Origin: Acidovorax sp. | Lineage (GTDB): Bacteria > Pseudomonadota > Gammaproteobacteria > Burkholderiales > Burkholderiaceae_C | Length of the DNA stretch: 43,572 bases | Direction: 5' to 3' | Assembly (NCBI RefSeq): GCF_016783915.1 | Contig: NZ_JADHVT010000023.1 | Span: 1 to 43,572 of the forward strand | In this document: in pieces, positions 25,224 through 33,184 of the stretch | How positions within the stretch are numbered: position 1 is the stretch's first letter | Layout of the letters: every line of letters starts with the position of its first letter | Position numbers and translations under genes: made by a program | Notes under the pieces: generated by a model | The model's input: the letters and a program-made list of their open reading frames with translations, nothing else | Told to the model about the DNA's origin: nothing | Databases searched by the model: none

Positions 25224-26938
25224 CTATCCCCTTGTGACGATGCGGGCGGCCATGAGCATGGACACGGCGACCAAGATATTGCCGAGCATGGCGAGGTGCT
25301 GACAGAGGTTGGACAGTGGCAAGGAAACGCCCTGGCCCCACACGGTGATGCTCAGATCTCCGATGCAGCCACCACCGCCGAGCGGGTCCGATGTGTCGAT
25401 GCGACCGCTCAGGCGGATGGTTTCATTGCCGGGTAAGTCGCCGGTCTGATTGCCGGTCTTGCCCTTGTTAGCGTTGTACAGGTCAGACTCAGCGCTTTTG
25501 TCGTCGAACAGTTTGCAGTTGCGGGCGTACTGCTCTCTGGCAATGGCGCACTGGATAGCGTCACCTTCACAGGCAAAGCCGGACATGCAGGAGCCGCCAA
25601 AGCCGCCCTTTTCGCCGTCGCCATCACCGGAGCCAGTACCGCCGCCACCTGTGCCAGTGCCAGCGCCACCGGGCTGGGGATACACGCAGGTACTGCCGAC
25701 CTTGACGGCATCAGGGGGGCATTTACCGTCGCCATCAGGTGGCACAGGGTCGTTGATGCACCAAGACCCGCTTTTATGCATGCCGGGGGGGCATGTGCCT
25801 TCGGGTGTGGGGGGGACAGGCTTGGGCTTCGGATAGTTAGGGACCGGTGTACCAGTACCTGTGCCAGTACCACCGGTGCCAGTTCCGCCTGTGCCAGTTC
25901 CGCCTGTACCTGTACCACCGTCGCCGGTTCCAGTACCCCCAGTGCCAGTGCCACCGGTGCCAGTTCCGCCCGTACCTGTGCCACCAGTACCTGTGCCGCC
26001 GCCACCCGTTCCAGTACCGCCCGTGCCAGTGCCGCCCGTGCCAGTGCCGCCCGTGCCAGTGCCGCCTGTACCTGTGCCGCCTGTACCTGTGCCCCCGGTG
26101 CCTGTGCCCCCGGTGCCTGTGCCCCCAGTACCAGTTCCACCGGTGCCAGTACCGCCAGTGTCGCCATTACCTCCAGTACCTGGGGTAGAGCCGCCACCGC
26201 CATCCCCTGGCGTGCAGGTCCCGCCAGTTTGGCGACCGGTGCCGGTGCACTCCTGCGTGTCGCCAAACTTGATACAGATAGATGGATTGGTCTTTACAGT
26301 GCAACCGTCCTCACAGGTGTAAGTAGTGTTATCGCCCTTGGTGATACGGTCTCCGACTGACTTCCCGGGTTCGCAACCATTGTTTTTGCACACACCGTTG
26401 ACACGGGTTTGACCAGCGGGGCAAGGAGGCTCAGGAACGCAAACGCCATTCACGCGGGTTTCGTTGGGCTTGCAGTTGTCGGGAACACATGCGCCGCCCT
26501 CTTCATGCTGGCCCGCAGGGCAAGAAGGCGGCTTGCACTGGCCGTCTTTTTCAATGAGTGGAGCGGTGCAAGTGCAGGTGGCACCAGTGGCGGTAGAACC
26601 TTCGGGGCAGGAGTCGCCGCGATTGCTAGCGTTGTATGCATTTGAGGTGACATACGCGCCCGAGGTGGCTGAATAGCTGTCAATCAAGCAAGTAATACCA
26701 CCAGATCGTGGGGTGTAAGTGCGCGATGGATTGGAGCCACCCATGGCAGCGGCAATAGCTGCACACAAGGCATCTTTGGACCCGTAAGCCTGCGCACTAG
26801 CAGCTGGCATATACGGCGCATCGCTGGAGTACCAAGAGCCCTGCGGAGACAGTGCATGGGCACGGCTGCGGCATTTGCAGCAGCAGCACCGATCAGCAAA
26901 CCGACGGCGACGAGCGAGCGATTAAAGGTTTTTTGCAT
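25224..26938 (-). pseudogene. TspB/pIII-like phage adhesin, frameshifted after signal peptide
   Basis: From ATG 26938 a signal peptide MQKTFNRSLVAVGLLIGAAA reads in one frame. The mature protein (SPQGSWYSSDAPYMPAASAQ onward) reads in another, so a one-base loss or two-base gain lies near 26856. The mature part has a Cys-rich region with EGF-like spacing (PSCPAGQHEEGGACVPDNC), a long Gly-Thr repeat, a second Cys-rich segment and a C-terminal membrane anchor (SNLCQHLAMLGNILVAVSML then RIVTRG). That C-terminus matches the virulence factor TspB family carried by Neisseria inoviruses. It would be the tip adhesin (pIII role). An alternative is an internal start at 26810 giving a leaderless product. 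Confidence 0.82.
25851..26165 (-). repeat. Coding minisatellite, TGTGG repeats in adhesin
   Basis: About 20 tandem near-identical 15-bp units encode Gly-Thr-Gly-Gly-Thr in register within the adhesin, interrupted by a few variants (GGG, GDG). Such linkers join the pIII domains in filamentous phages. The array is prone to slippage and length change. The complementary strand shows a Pro-Val open frame that is only its mirror. Confidence 0.9.
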
Positions 26939-26980
26939 GTCAATTTTCCTCAGTTGAAGTTGGTGAATTTCCGTCGATGT

Positions 26981-27658
26981 TCAGGGCGCGAATGAGCATC
27001 CGAAATGCCCACCTGAGAAGAAGTCGGCGGGCCTGCGGAGAATGTCGGTGGGCAGCAGTCGCTTTTGGTTTCCATAGCGCAACTCGATGCGCTGCCAGCC
27101 GGTGGCGTCCTGTTTGCCGTAGAGCTGGACGCCCTTGTCATACACGTTGGTTTGCTTGCCAGCGGCCTTGCTGCCGAAGTAGAAGGAACGACCCACACCA
27201 CCAGCACGCCATGCGCCCACGCAGTTGTGATCGGGCCGATGACCGTAGTGGTCCATGGCTCCGGCGTCGTAGTCACTGGCAACACGGTCCATGCCACCGC
27301 TGATGCCGTCGAAGAAGTCCAAGGCCAGATCGCAGCGCGTGACCAGGGCGCGGTGTTCGTCCATGTAGTCGGCCATGCGTGGTGCCCACCCTGGGGCAGC
27401 AAACGTGCAGGCGACGCCGTACAGGTTGCAATGAATGGTCTTGGACTGGGCGCGTTGCCGTGGGCTTTCGCCGGAGGCGAGAAAGCCGACCCAGCCGCAT
27501 TCATTGCCAGCGCGAAGGATGCTCCATGTGTTGAGCATCCCGGCGCCTGATTGGCCCTTGAGGGTGCACACCCCCAGCGCAGGCGCTGCAGGAGCCGCCA
27601 CAGCGCGTGCAGCGCCTTTGGTGGCTGGGGGTGTGCGAACGGGCGAAGTAGAAGGCAT
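26981..27658 (-). pseudogene. Inovirus replication initiation protein, C-terminus truncated
   Basis: I start at ATG 27658 (MPSTSPVRTPP), with CCGGAG 6 bases upstream; the frame is open to 27736. About 225 residues resemble the rolling-circle initiators of filamentous phages: RCDLALDFFDG, GRSFYFGSKAAGKQTNVYDKG, and WQRIELRYGNQKRLLPTDIL. Family members run 300-400 residues. Here the protein stops soon after RRPADFFSGGHFG, and the adhesin signal peptide begins only 42 bp later. The rep end, and the ssDNA-binding and coat genes normally found next, are therefore missing. A deletion is the simplest explanation. Confidence 0.75.
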
Positions 27659-27712
27659 GGCGGCTCCGGCTATTGCAACCACATTGATTGCAGGCAGGAG
27701 AATAGACTCGCC

Positions 27713-27746
27713 ATCACCATGATTGCAAGACTGCAATCATGGTGAT
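27713..27746. promoter_or_regulatory. 15-bp perfect inverted repeat between rep and DUF2726 gene
   Basis: ATCACCATGATTGCA (27713-27727), loop AGAC, TGCAATCATGGTGAT (27732-27746). It lies in the divergent gap between rep and the plus-strand genes, with further TGATTGCA words at about 27684 and 27743. It could be the operator for a phage repressor, or part of the rolling-circle origin hairpin. Confidence 0.6.
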
Positions 27747-27769
27747 TGCAAAATTACAACGCTTGAAAC

Positions 27770-28348
27770 ATGAAAACCTTGATATTTGTGGTCGTCTTGG
27801 TGGTGATTGCAGCAATCGTGATTGCTGCGTTGAAGAAAAACAGCGCCGCCGACCGCAGCGACGGTGAAGGGCGCGAACCACCAAAAAGGAAACGCCTTCT
27901 CACACAGCGCGAAGAGGCCATGTACAACCGGCTCTCAACCTCTTTACCAGAATCAAAAATTCTGGCGCAGGTTTCATTCGGAGCTTTGCTAACCGCGAAA
28001 TCAAGAGCTACACGAAACAGCTTTGACAGAAAAATTGCAGACTTCGTTGTGTGCGACAAGTCCCTGCAAGTGCAAGCGGTTATTGAACTAGACGACGATT
28101 CGCACAAGAAGAAAACAGAAGAAGACGCTGCGAGAGACACCCTACTAACGAGCGCTGGATACCGCGTCATCCGATACGCCAACATCCCAGACATTGACCA
28201 ACTGCAACGCGACTTCCCACTGGAAAAAAGCACCCTCAAAGGAGCGAAAAATGCTGTCAACAATGACCCTATTGGAACAAGCCCTATCGATGCAACCAGC
28301 GCAGTACTGGCACGAAAAGCTGAACCTCAACAGGAACGCGCTTCATAA
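27770..28348 (+). CDS. Membrane-anchored DUF2726 domain protein (PD-(D/E)XK-like)
   Basis: This is a 192-residue protein. Residues 1-21 are a single hydrophobic helix (MKTLIFVVVLVVIAAIVIAA), probably an N-terminal membrane anchor with the rest in the cytoplasm. LLTQREEAMYNRL, KIADFVVCDKSLQVQAVIEL, DDDSH and a closing strand GYRVIRYANI match the DUF2726 pattern, a nuclease-like fold in which D91 and E106 could be the metal ligands. Catalysis is not proven. The gene is divergent from rep across an inverted repeat, and its 3' end overlaps the next gene by 98 bp. It is probably phage cargo. Confidence 0.75.
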   Translation: MKTLIFVVVLVVIAAIVIAALKKNSAADRSDGEGREPPKRKRLLTQREEAMYNRLSTSLPESKILAQVSFGALLTAKSRATRNSFDRKIADFVVCDKSLQVQAVIELDDDSHKKKTEEDAARDTLLTSAGYRVIRYANIPDIDQLQRDFPLEKSTLKGAKNAVNNDPIGTSPIDATSAVLARKAEPQQERAS

Positions 28349-28514
28349 CGCGAGACAAAGGGGCCACATCAGCCCAGCGATAGCAGGAGCACTCGCAGAC
28401 GAGCTGGGCGAGGATGTGAAAACCTGGATCGTGGTAGCCGCTCTGGAATCAGAGCGAGAAAGCGCATGCAAGACGCGGATGATGAAGCGCGTCGCGAAAC
28501 TCACATCTGTTTAA
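28251..28514 (+). CDS. DUF3693-type phage regulator-like protein
   Basis: This is an 87-residue protein. I start at ATG 28251 because AAAGGAG lies 6-7 bases upstream, although this overlaps the DUF2726 frame by 98 bp. QYWHEKLNLNRNALHNARQR reads as a helix-turn-helix, followed by GHISPAIAGALADELGEDVK and WIVVAALESER. This matches small DUF3693 proteins found in filamentous phages, thought to be DNA-binding. It may regulate the divergent rep promoter through the inverted repeat at 27713. The stop lies 15 bp before nadK. Confidence 0.75.
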   Translation: MLSTMTLLEQALSMQPAQYWHEKLNLNRNALHNARQRGHISPAIAGALADELGEDVKTWIVVAALESERESACKTRMMKRVAKLTSV

Positions 28515-28529
28515 TGATGTAATTTCGCG

Positions 28530-29426
28530 ATGACGTCCAATTTCCGCCATGTCGCACTTATAGGCAAGTACCAGACTTCAGCTGCAGGCGCCCCCGGCGA
28601 TGGCTCTCGCCGGGCTTTGGAAGACATTGCGCATTTCTTGGAGCGTCAGGGATGTGAGGTGGTGCTGGAAGCAGAAACCGCCAGCAACACCGGATTGACA
28701 CACTACCCATCTTTGAATGTAGACCAGATCGGTGCGCGGTGCGATCTGGGGCTGGTGGTGGGGGGAGATGGAACGATGCTAGGCATTGGCCGCCGCTTAG
28801 CTCGTTTTGGAACGCCGTTGATCGGAATCAACCAGGGCCGGCTCGGATTCATCACCGACATTCCCTTCGACACCTATCAGACCACCTTACCACCGATGCT
28901 GCGAGGTGCCTACGAAGAAGACCAACGACCGCTGATGCATGCAACCGTCGTTCGCGACGAGCGTGTGGTGTTTGAAGCCTTGGCCATGAACGATGTGGTG
29001 GTCAACCGTGGAGCAACCTCGGGCATGGTGGAGTTGCGCGTTGAAGTCGGTGGGCAGTTCGTGGCCAATCAAAGGGCCGACGGCCTCATCATTGCATCCC
29101 CCACTGGCTCAACGGCATATTCACTGTCCGCAGGAGGCCCCATGCTTCATCCGTCGATCCCGGGCTGGGTGTTGGTTCCTATCGCGCCGCATACGCTGTC
29201 CAACCGCCCCATCGTGCTCTCCGATGCGACAGAAGTGGCCGTCGAAGTGGTGAGCGGGCGCGATGTCAGCGCGAACTTCGACATGCAGTCACTCGCGTCC
29301 TTGCTGCATGGCGATCGTATCCTCGTCAAAAGGTCTGAGCACCGCGTGCGATTTCTACACCCCCAAGGCTGGAACTACTTCGCGACATTGCGCAAGAAGC
29401 TGCGCTGGAACGAAGGAGGCTCCTGA
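28530..29426 (+). CDS. nadK: NAD kinase
   Basis: This is a 298-residue enzyme that phosphorylates NAD to NADP. The diagnostic GGDGTML motif is at about residues 77-83. Others are [22 protein letters not shown], the [19 protein letters not shown] block that binds NAD, and a C-terminal [16 protein letters not shown]. It starts just 15 bp after the last prophage gene, so its native promoter may be replaced. recN begins 2 bp after it. Confidence 0.97.
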   Translation: MTSNFRHVALIGKYQTSAAGAPGDGSRRALEDIAHFLERQGCEVVLEAETASNTGLTHYPSLNVDQIGARCDLGLVVGGDGTMLGIGRRLARFGTPLIGINQGRLGFITDIPFDTYQTTLPPMLRGAYEEDQRPLMHATVVRDERVVFEALAMNDVVVNRGATSGMVELRVEVGGQFVANQRADGLIIASPTGSTAYSLSAGGPMLHPSIPGWVLVPIAPHTLSNRPIVLSDATEVAVEVVSGRDVSANFDMQSLASLLHGDRILVKRSEHRVRFLHPQGWNYFATLRKKLRWNEGGS

Positions 29427-29428
29427 CC

Positions 29429-31138
29429 ATGGCACTGCGGCGGATAACTCTGCGGGATTTTGTGATCGTCCAAACGCTGGAACTTGATTTGCGCAGTGGC
29501 TTTACCGTATTGACCGGTGAAACCGGGGCGGGGAAATCCATCCTGATCGATGCGTTGCAATTGGCACTGGGGGCACGCGCAGATGCAGGGGTAGTACGAG
29601 AAGGATGCAGCAAGACCGACATTTGCGCGGAATTCGACTGCCCCGCACATGCGCGCCCATGGCTAGAAGAAGCAGGGTTTGAAACCGATGACTGGCTGCT
29701 ATTGCGCCGTACGGTAGACACGCAGGGCAAGAGTCGCGCTTGGATCAATGGCACACCTGCGACAGCTTCACAATTGCGCGCATTGGGCGAGATGCTTCTC
29801 GACATCCACGGTCAGCACGCATGGCAAAGCCTGACCCGTCCAGAGTCGGTGCGCGGATTGCTGGACGCTTTTGCCGGTGTGAGTACCCGCGATACAGCAT
29901 CGCGTTGGGCGCAATGGCGCGCTGACCTCAAGGTATTGCAACAGGCACGCGCAGCACAGGCAACACTTCAGCAAGAGCGCGAACGCCTGCAGTGGCAAAT
30001 CAGCGAAGTGGACAAACTTGCGCCGGGCGACTTGGAGTGGGAGGACCTCGATGCGCAACACAAGCGCCTGTCTCACGCGCAGGCGTTGCTGGACGGGGCG
30101 CATGGGGCGCTTCAGGCTTTGCAAGAAGACGACGCGGGAGCGGTCTCTGCGCTAACCCGCGCACATGCGCTGCTGCAGGTGCAAGAACACATTGAGCCAG
30201 AGTTTGCCAATCTGGCCGATATTCTGGCATCGAGTCTGGCACAGGCCACAGATGTGGTGCATTCACTGCACACCTATTTGCGCCATGCGGACATCGACCC
30301 GCAACGTTTGGCAGAACTGGACGAGCGCATGTCCCTATGGATGGGACTGGCTCGCCGATACAAACGCCCCCCTGCTGAACTTCCCGCTCTGCTCAAGGAC
30401 TGGAAAGCATCCATGCGCCAACTTGATGCAGCCACCGATTTGGAAAGACTGCAAGCCAACGAATCAGTCAGCGCCAAGGCATACCAGACGGCGGCGCGCG
30501 CGCTGTCTCTGGCTCGCGCCAAAGCAGCACCAAAGCTTTCCGTGTTCATCTCTCAGGCCATGCAGGGCCTTGGGATGGAAGGCGGCAAATTTGAGGTGTC
30601 GGTAACCAAGGCGTCGGAGCCCTCTCCCGACGGAATCGATGATGTCGTGTTTTTGGTGGCAGGGCATCCTGGCATGACCCCAAAGCCGGTCGGCAAAGTC
30701 GCATCCGGCGGGGAGTTGTCTCGCATTTCGCTGGCTATCGCAGTCACAACCAGTGAATTGGGCTCAGCCCCCACACTCATTTTTGACGAGGTGGACTCCG
30801 GCGTGGGCGGAGCAGTCGCCGAAACCGTGGGACGATTGATGCAACAGCTAGGACGCGACCGCCAGGTGCTTGCTGTGACCCACCTGCCTCAAGTGGCGGC
30901 ATGTGCGCACCACCACCTCAAGGTGGCAAAAAACAAAAGCGCCAGAGGCACGACCAGCACCGTGCTGGTCGTGCAGCAGGACGAGCGCGTTGCGGAGATC
31001 GCCCGCATGCTGAGTGGTGAGCGCGCCACCGAGACGACGCTAGCGCACGCGCGCGAAATGCTGGGCACTGTCGCTCCGATGTTGGCCGTGGCACGTACCA
31101 CACCTCTTGATACCTCTACCCCCACTAGGAAACGCTGA
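29429..31138 (+). CDS. recN: DNA repair ATPase RecN
   Basis: This 569-residue SMC-like ATPase acts in recombinational repair of double-strand breaks. The N-terminal Walker [11 protein letters not shown] is at about residues 29-38. Central coiled-coil stretches ([20 protein letters not shown]) are followed by the ABC signature [14 protein letters not shown], Walker [14 protein letters not shown] and [11 protein letters not shown]. The start lies 2 bp after nadK. The TGA overlaps the rapZ ATG by one base (TGATG). Confidence 0.96.
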   Translation: MALRRITLRDFVIVQTLELDLRSGFTVLTGETGAGKSILIDALQLALGARADAGVVREGCSKTDICAEFDCPAHARPWLEEAGFETDDWLLLRRTVDTQGKSRAWINGTPATASQLRALGEMLLDIHGQHAWQSLTRPESVRGLLDAFAGVSTRDTASRWAQWRADLKVLQQARAAQATLQQERERLQWQISEVDKLAPGDLEWEDLDAQHKRLSHAQALLDGAHGALQALQEDDAGAVSALTRAHALLQVQEHIEPEFANLADILASSLAQATDVVHSLHTYLRHADIDPQRLAELDERMSLWMGLARRYKRPPAELPALLKDWKASMRQLDAATDLERLQANESVSAKAYQTAARALSLARAKAAPKLSVFISQAMQGLGMEGGKFEVSVTKASEPSPDGIDDVVFLVAGHPGMTPKPVGKVASGGELSRISLAIAVTTSELGSAPTLIFDEVDSGVGGAVAETVGRLMQQLGRDRQVLAVTHLPQVAACAHHHLKVAKNKSARGTTSTVLVVQQDERVAEIARMLSGERATETTLAHAREMLGTVAPMLAVARTTPLDTSTPTRKR

Positions 31139-32001
31139 TGGCCCTTGAAATCGTCCTCATCACGGGCATGTCGGGGTCTGGCAAATCAGTCGCCTTGCAC
31201 GCCCTGGAAGATGCTGGCTACTACTGCGTGGACAACCTGCCGCCTGAGCTTCTGCCGGCGTTCGTAGCGCTCGAACACAAGCACCATGGCAATCGCGTGG
31301 CCATTGCGGTGGATGTTCGCAGCGCCACCTCTTTGCATCAAGTGCCTCAAGAATTGAGCCGCTTGCGCAGCCAGGGCGTAGCCGTTAAATCGCTTTTTTT
31401 GGATGCAACGATTGACACGCTGGTGCGGCGTTTCTCCGAAACGCGACGCCGCCACCCCCTGTCGCACGACGATCTTCAGCAAGGACGCAGGGCGCTGGTA
31501 CAGATCATTGAGCTGGAGCGCGAATTACTGGCTGAACTGCGCGAGCAGTCGCATGTGATCGACACCAGTACCATTCGCGCCTCCCAGCTGCAAAGCTACG
31601 TCAAGGGTCTGATGTCTACTGCGCAAGGGCAATTGACCTTGGTGTTCCAGTCATTTGCCTTCAAACGCGGTATTCCCATGGATGCTGACTATGTCTTCGA
31701 TGTACGCATGCTGCCCAACCCGCACTACGAGGCTGCGCTCAAGGACCTCACCGGACTGGACCAGCCCGTAGCCGACTTTCTGGACATCCAGCCCGACGTG
31801 GGCCTGATGCGGGCCCACATTGAGCAATTCCTGGCGCACTGGCTGGAAATGCTGGACCGCAATCATCGGAGCTACGTCACAGTAGCCATCGGGTGCACCG
31901 GCGGGCAACACCGCTCTGTCTATCTGGTAGAGAAACTGGCGCAGGCTTTCAGTGACCGATGGACTGCGCTGAAACGGCACCGTGAACTGGATGGGCGCTG
32001 A
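31138..32001 (+). CDS. rapZ: RNase adapter protein RapZ
   Basis: This is a 287-residue P-loop protein with [19 protein letters not shown] at the N-terminus. Other marks are [42 protein letters not shown] and the C-terminal [17 protein letters not shown]. In E. coli RapZ binds glucosamine-6-phosphate and guides RNase E to the small RNA GlmZ. In beta-proteobacteria the gene is often annotated only as a nucleotide-binding ATPase. Start codon overlaps the recN stop. Confidence 0.95.
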   Translation: MALEIVLITGMSGSGKSVALHALEDAGYYCVDNLPPELLPAFVALEHKHHGNRVAIAVDVRSATSLHQVPQELSRLRSQGVAVKSLFLDATIDTLVRRFSETRRRHPLSHDDLQQGRRALVQIIELERELLAELREQSHVIDTSTIRASQLQSYVKGLMSTAQGQLTLVFQSFAFKRGIPMDADYVFDVRMLPNPHYEAALKDLTGLDQPVADFLDIQPDVGLMRAHIEQFLAHWLEMLDRNHRSYVTVAIGCTGGQHRSVYLVEKLAQAFSDRWTALKRHRELDGR

Positions 32002-32113
32002 CCATGGCTTTCATGAATGGGCTCTGTGAGCCAACCCACATGGGGTGCTGGTAACGAAATTTCGGCACTGGCGAAACAAAAGGGCCGAGACCTAGGGAGC
32101 GCGCAATTTGCGG

Positions 32114-33184
32114 TCACCAAAGTGTCGATTGCGTGCTGTCCAGCAACTTGCGAATGGGCGCCGGCAACCCGACCGAGGACCATTGGTCTGGCCCCAGCCA
32201 CTCTCCATCTTCCACAGGGGGCACAACCCCATCGGTCTGTACCAACAGGGGGTGAAGGTGCAGATCCCGATGCGTCAGCACATGCACAAAGGACTGCAAC
32301 TCTTGCTGCACGCACTGCGCTGGGCTCCCCAAACCCCTCACAAATGCATCTCGGGACTCAAGGTCAGCAAACACGGGCACGCAGTGCATTCCCGCCCAAA
32401 TCCCGGTGGGCGGGCGGCGTTGCAGCCAGATACGGCTTTGCACATCACGCACGATCACCAACTGCCATGATTCAGCCCGGCGTGCCAGTTTGCGGGTTCT
32501 GACCGGATAGCGTTCGGGATCACCCTCCTTGAAAGCCACGCAATGGGCCATCAACGGGCAATCTGAGCATTGTGGAGTACGAGGCGTACACAGAGACGCC
32601 CCTAGGTCCATCAAGCCCTGGGTATAGCGGGGCATCGCCGCTTCAAGATCACGCACTGGCAACAACGCGTCCGCGTGGTCCCACAGCAGGCGCTCGTTCT
32701 TGGCAGAAGCGAGATCACGATCAAAGCCCAGCAGGCGCGTCAGCACCCGGCGCACATTGGCGTCCAGAATGGGCACACGCTCGGAAAAACAGAACGCTGC
32801 AATGGCCCCCGCAGTCGAGCGCCCAATGCCCGGCAAGGACGCCAATACCGCCGCCGTTCGCGGAAAGGCCCCGCCATGGTCCGCCATGATCTGCTGTGCA
32901 CAACGGTGGAGATTGCGTGCGCGGCTGTAGTAGCCCAAGCCACTCCACAGCCCCAAGACCCCGTCCTGGGGCGCAGCAGCCAGGGCGCCGACATCAGGAA
33001 ACCTGTCCAGAAAGCGCGCGTAGTAGTCCAGCACCGTGGTGACCTGGGTTTGCTGCAGCATGATCTCCGACAGCCAAACCCGATAAGGGTCGCGGGTTTG
33101 TTGCCATGGCAAATGGTTGCGGCCATGGGTAGCCTGCCAGGCGACCACGAGCTCGGCCACATCCTCCCGGGTCTTACCACTCAT
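32114..33184 (-). CDS. mutY: A/G-specific adenine glycosylase MutY
   Basis: This is a 356-residue base-excision enzyme removing A opposite 8-oxoG. The helix-hairpin-helix has LPGIGRSTAGAIAAF, followed by ILDANVRRVLTRL with the catalytic Asp. The Fe-S cluster ligands are spaced C-x6-C-x2-C-x5-C (CTPRTPQCSDCPLMAHC). The C-terminal NUDIX-like domain (WLQRRPPTGIWAGM) recognises 8-oxoG. The ATG overlaps the stop of the upstream dynamin-like gene (ATGA). MutM, its repair partner, lies further upstream on the same strand. Confidence 0.97.
   Translation of the reverse strand: MSGKTREDVAELVVAWQATHGRNHLPWQQTRDPYRVWLSEIMLQQTQVTTVLDYYARFLDRFPDVGALAAAPQDGVLGLWSGLGYYSRARNLHRCAQQIMADHGGAFPRTAAVLASLPGIGRSTAGAIAAFCFSERVPILDANVRRVLTRLLGFDRDLASAKNERLLWDHADALLPVRDLEAAMPRYTQGLMDLGASLCTPRTPQCSDCPLMAHCVAFKEGDPERYPVRTRKLARRAESWQLVIVRDVQSRIWLQRRPPTGIWAGMHCVPVFADLESRDAFVRGLGSPAQCVQQELQSFVHVLTHRDLHLHPLLVQTDGVVPPVEDGEWLGPDQWSSVGLPAPIRKLLDSTQSTLW

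Larger units (their letters stand above)
23979..28514. mobile_element. Decayed inovirus (filamentous phage) prophage
   Basis: The module reads on the minus strand: rep, TspB/pIII-like adhesin, DUF2523, Zot (pI), serine recombinase. Two genes (DUF2726-type, DUF3693-type) lie divergently on the plus strand. This is the classic inovirus order. It sits between hrcA and nadK, which otherwise look like direct divergent neighbours. Defects include a truncated rep, a frameshift in the adhesin, a zot-recombinase deletion fusion, and no visible major coat or ssDNA-binding gene. Possible att core: ATTACA on the minus strand at about 23984-23990 and 28516-28521, too short to be sure. Boundaries are approximate. 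Confidence 0.88.

Noticed and set aside
25851-26165. CRISPR-like array from the regular 15-bp repeats
   Set aside because: Units are contiguous without unique spacers, keep one reading frame and encode a repeat peptide.
25861-26322. Proline-valine repeat protein on the plus strand
   Set aside because: It is the complement of the Gly-Thr repeats in the phage adhesin; no start signal and no other domain.
23979-28514. Zot as an active enterotoxin
   Set aside because: Zot-domain proteins in inoviruses are assembly ATPases; this one is truncated and lacks the C-terminal region tied to toxicity.
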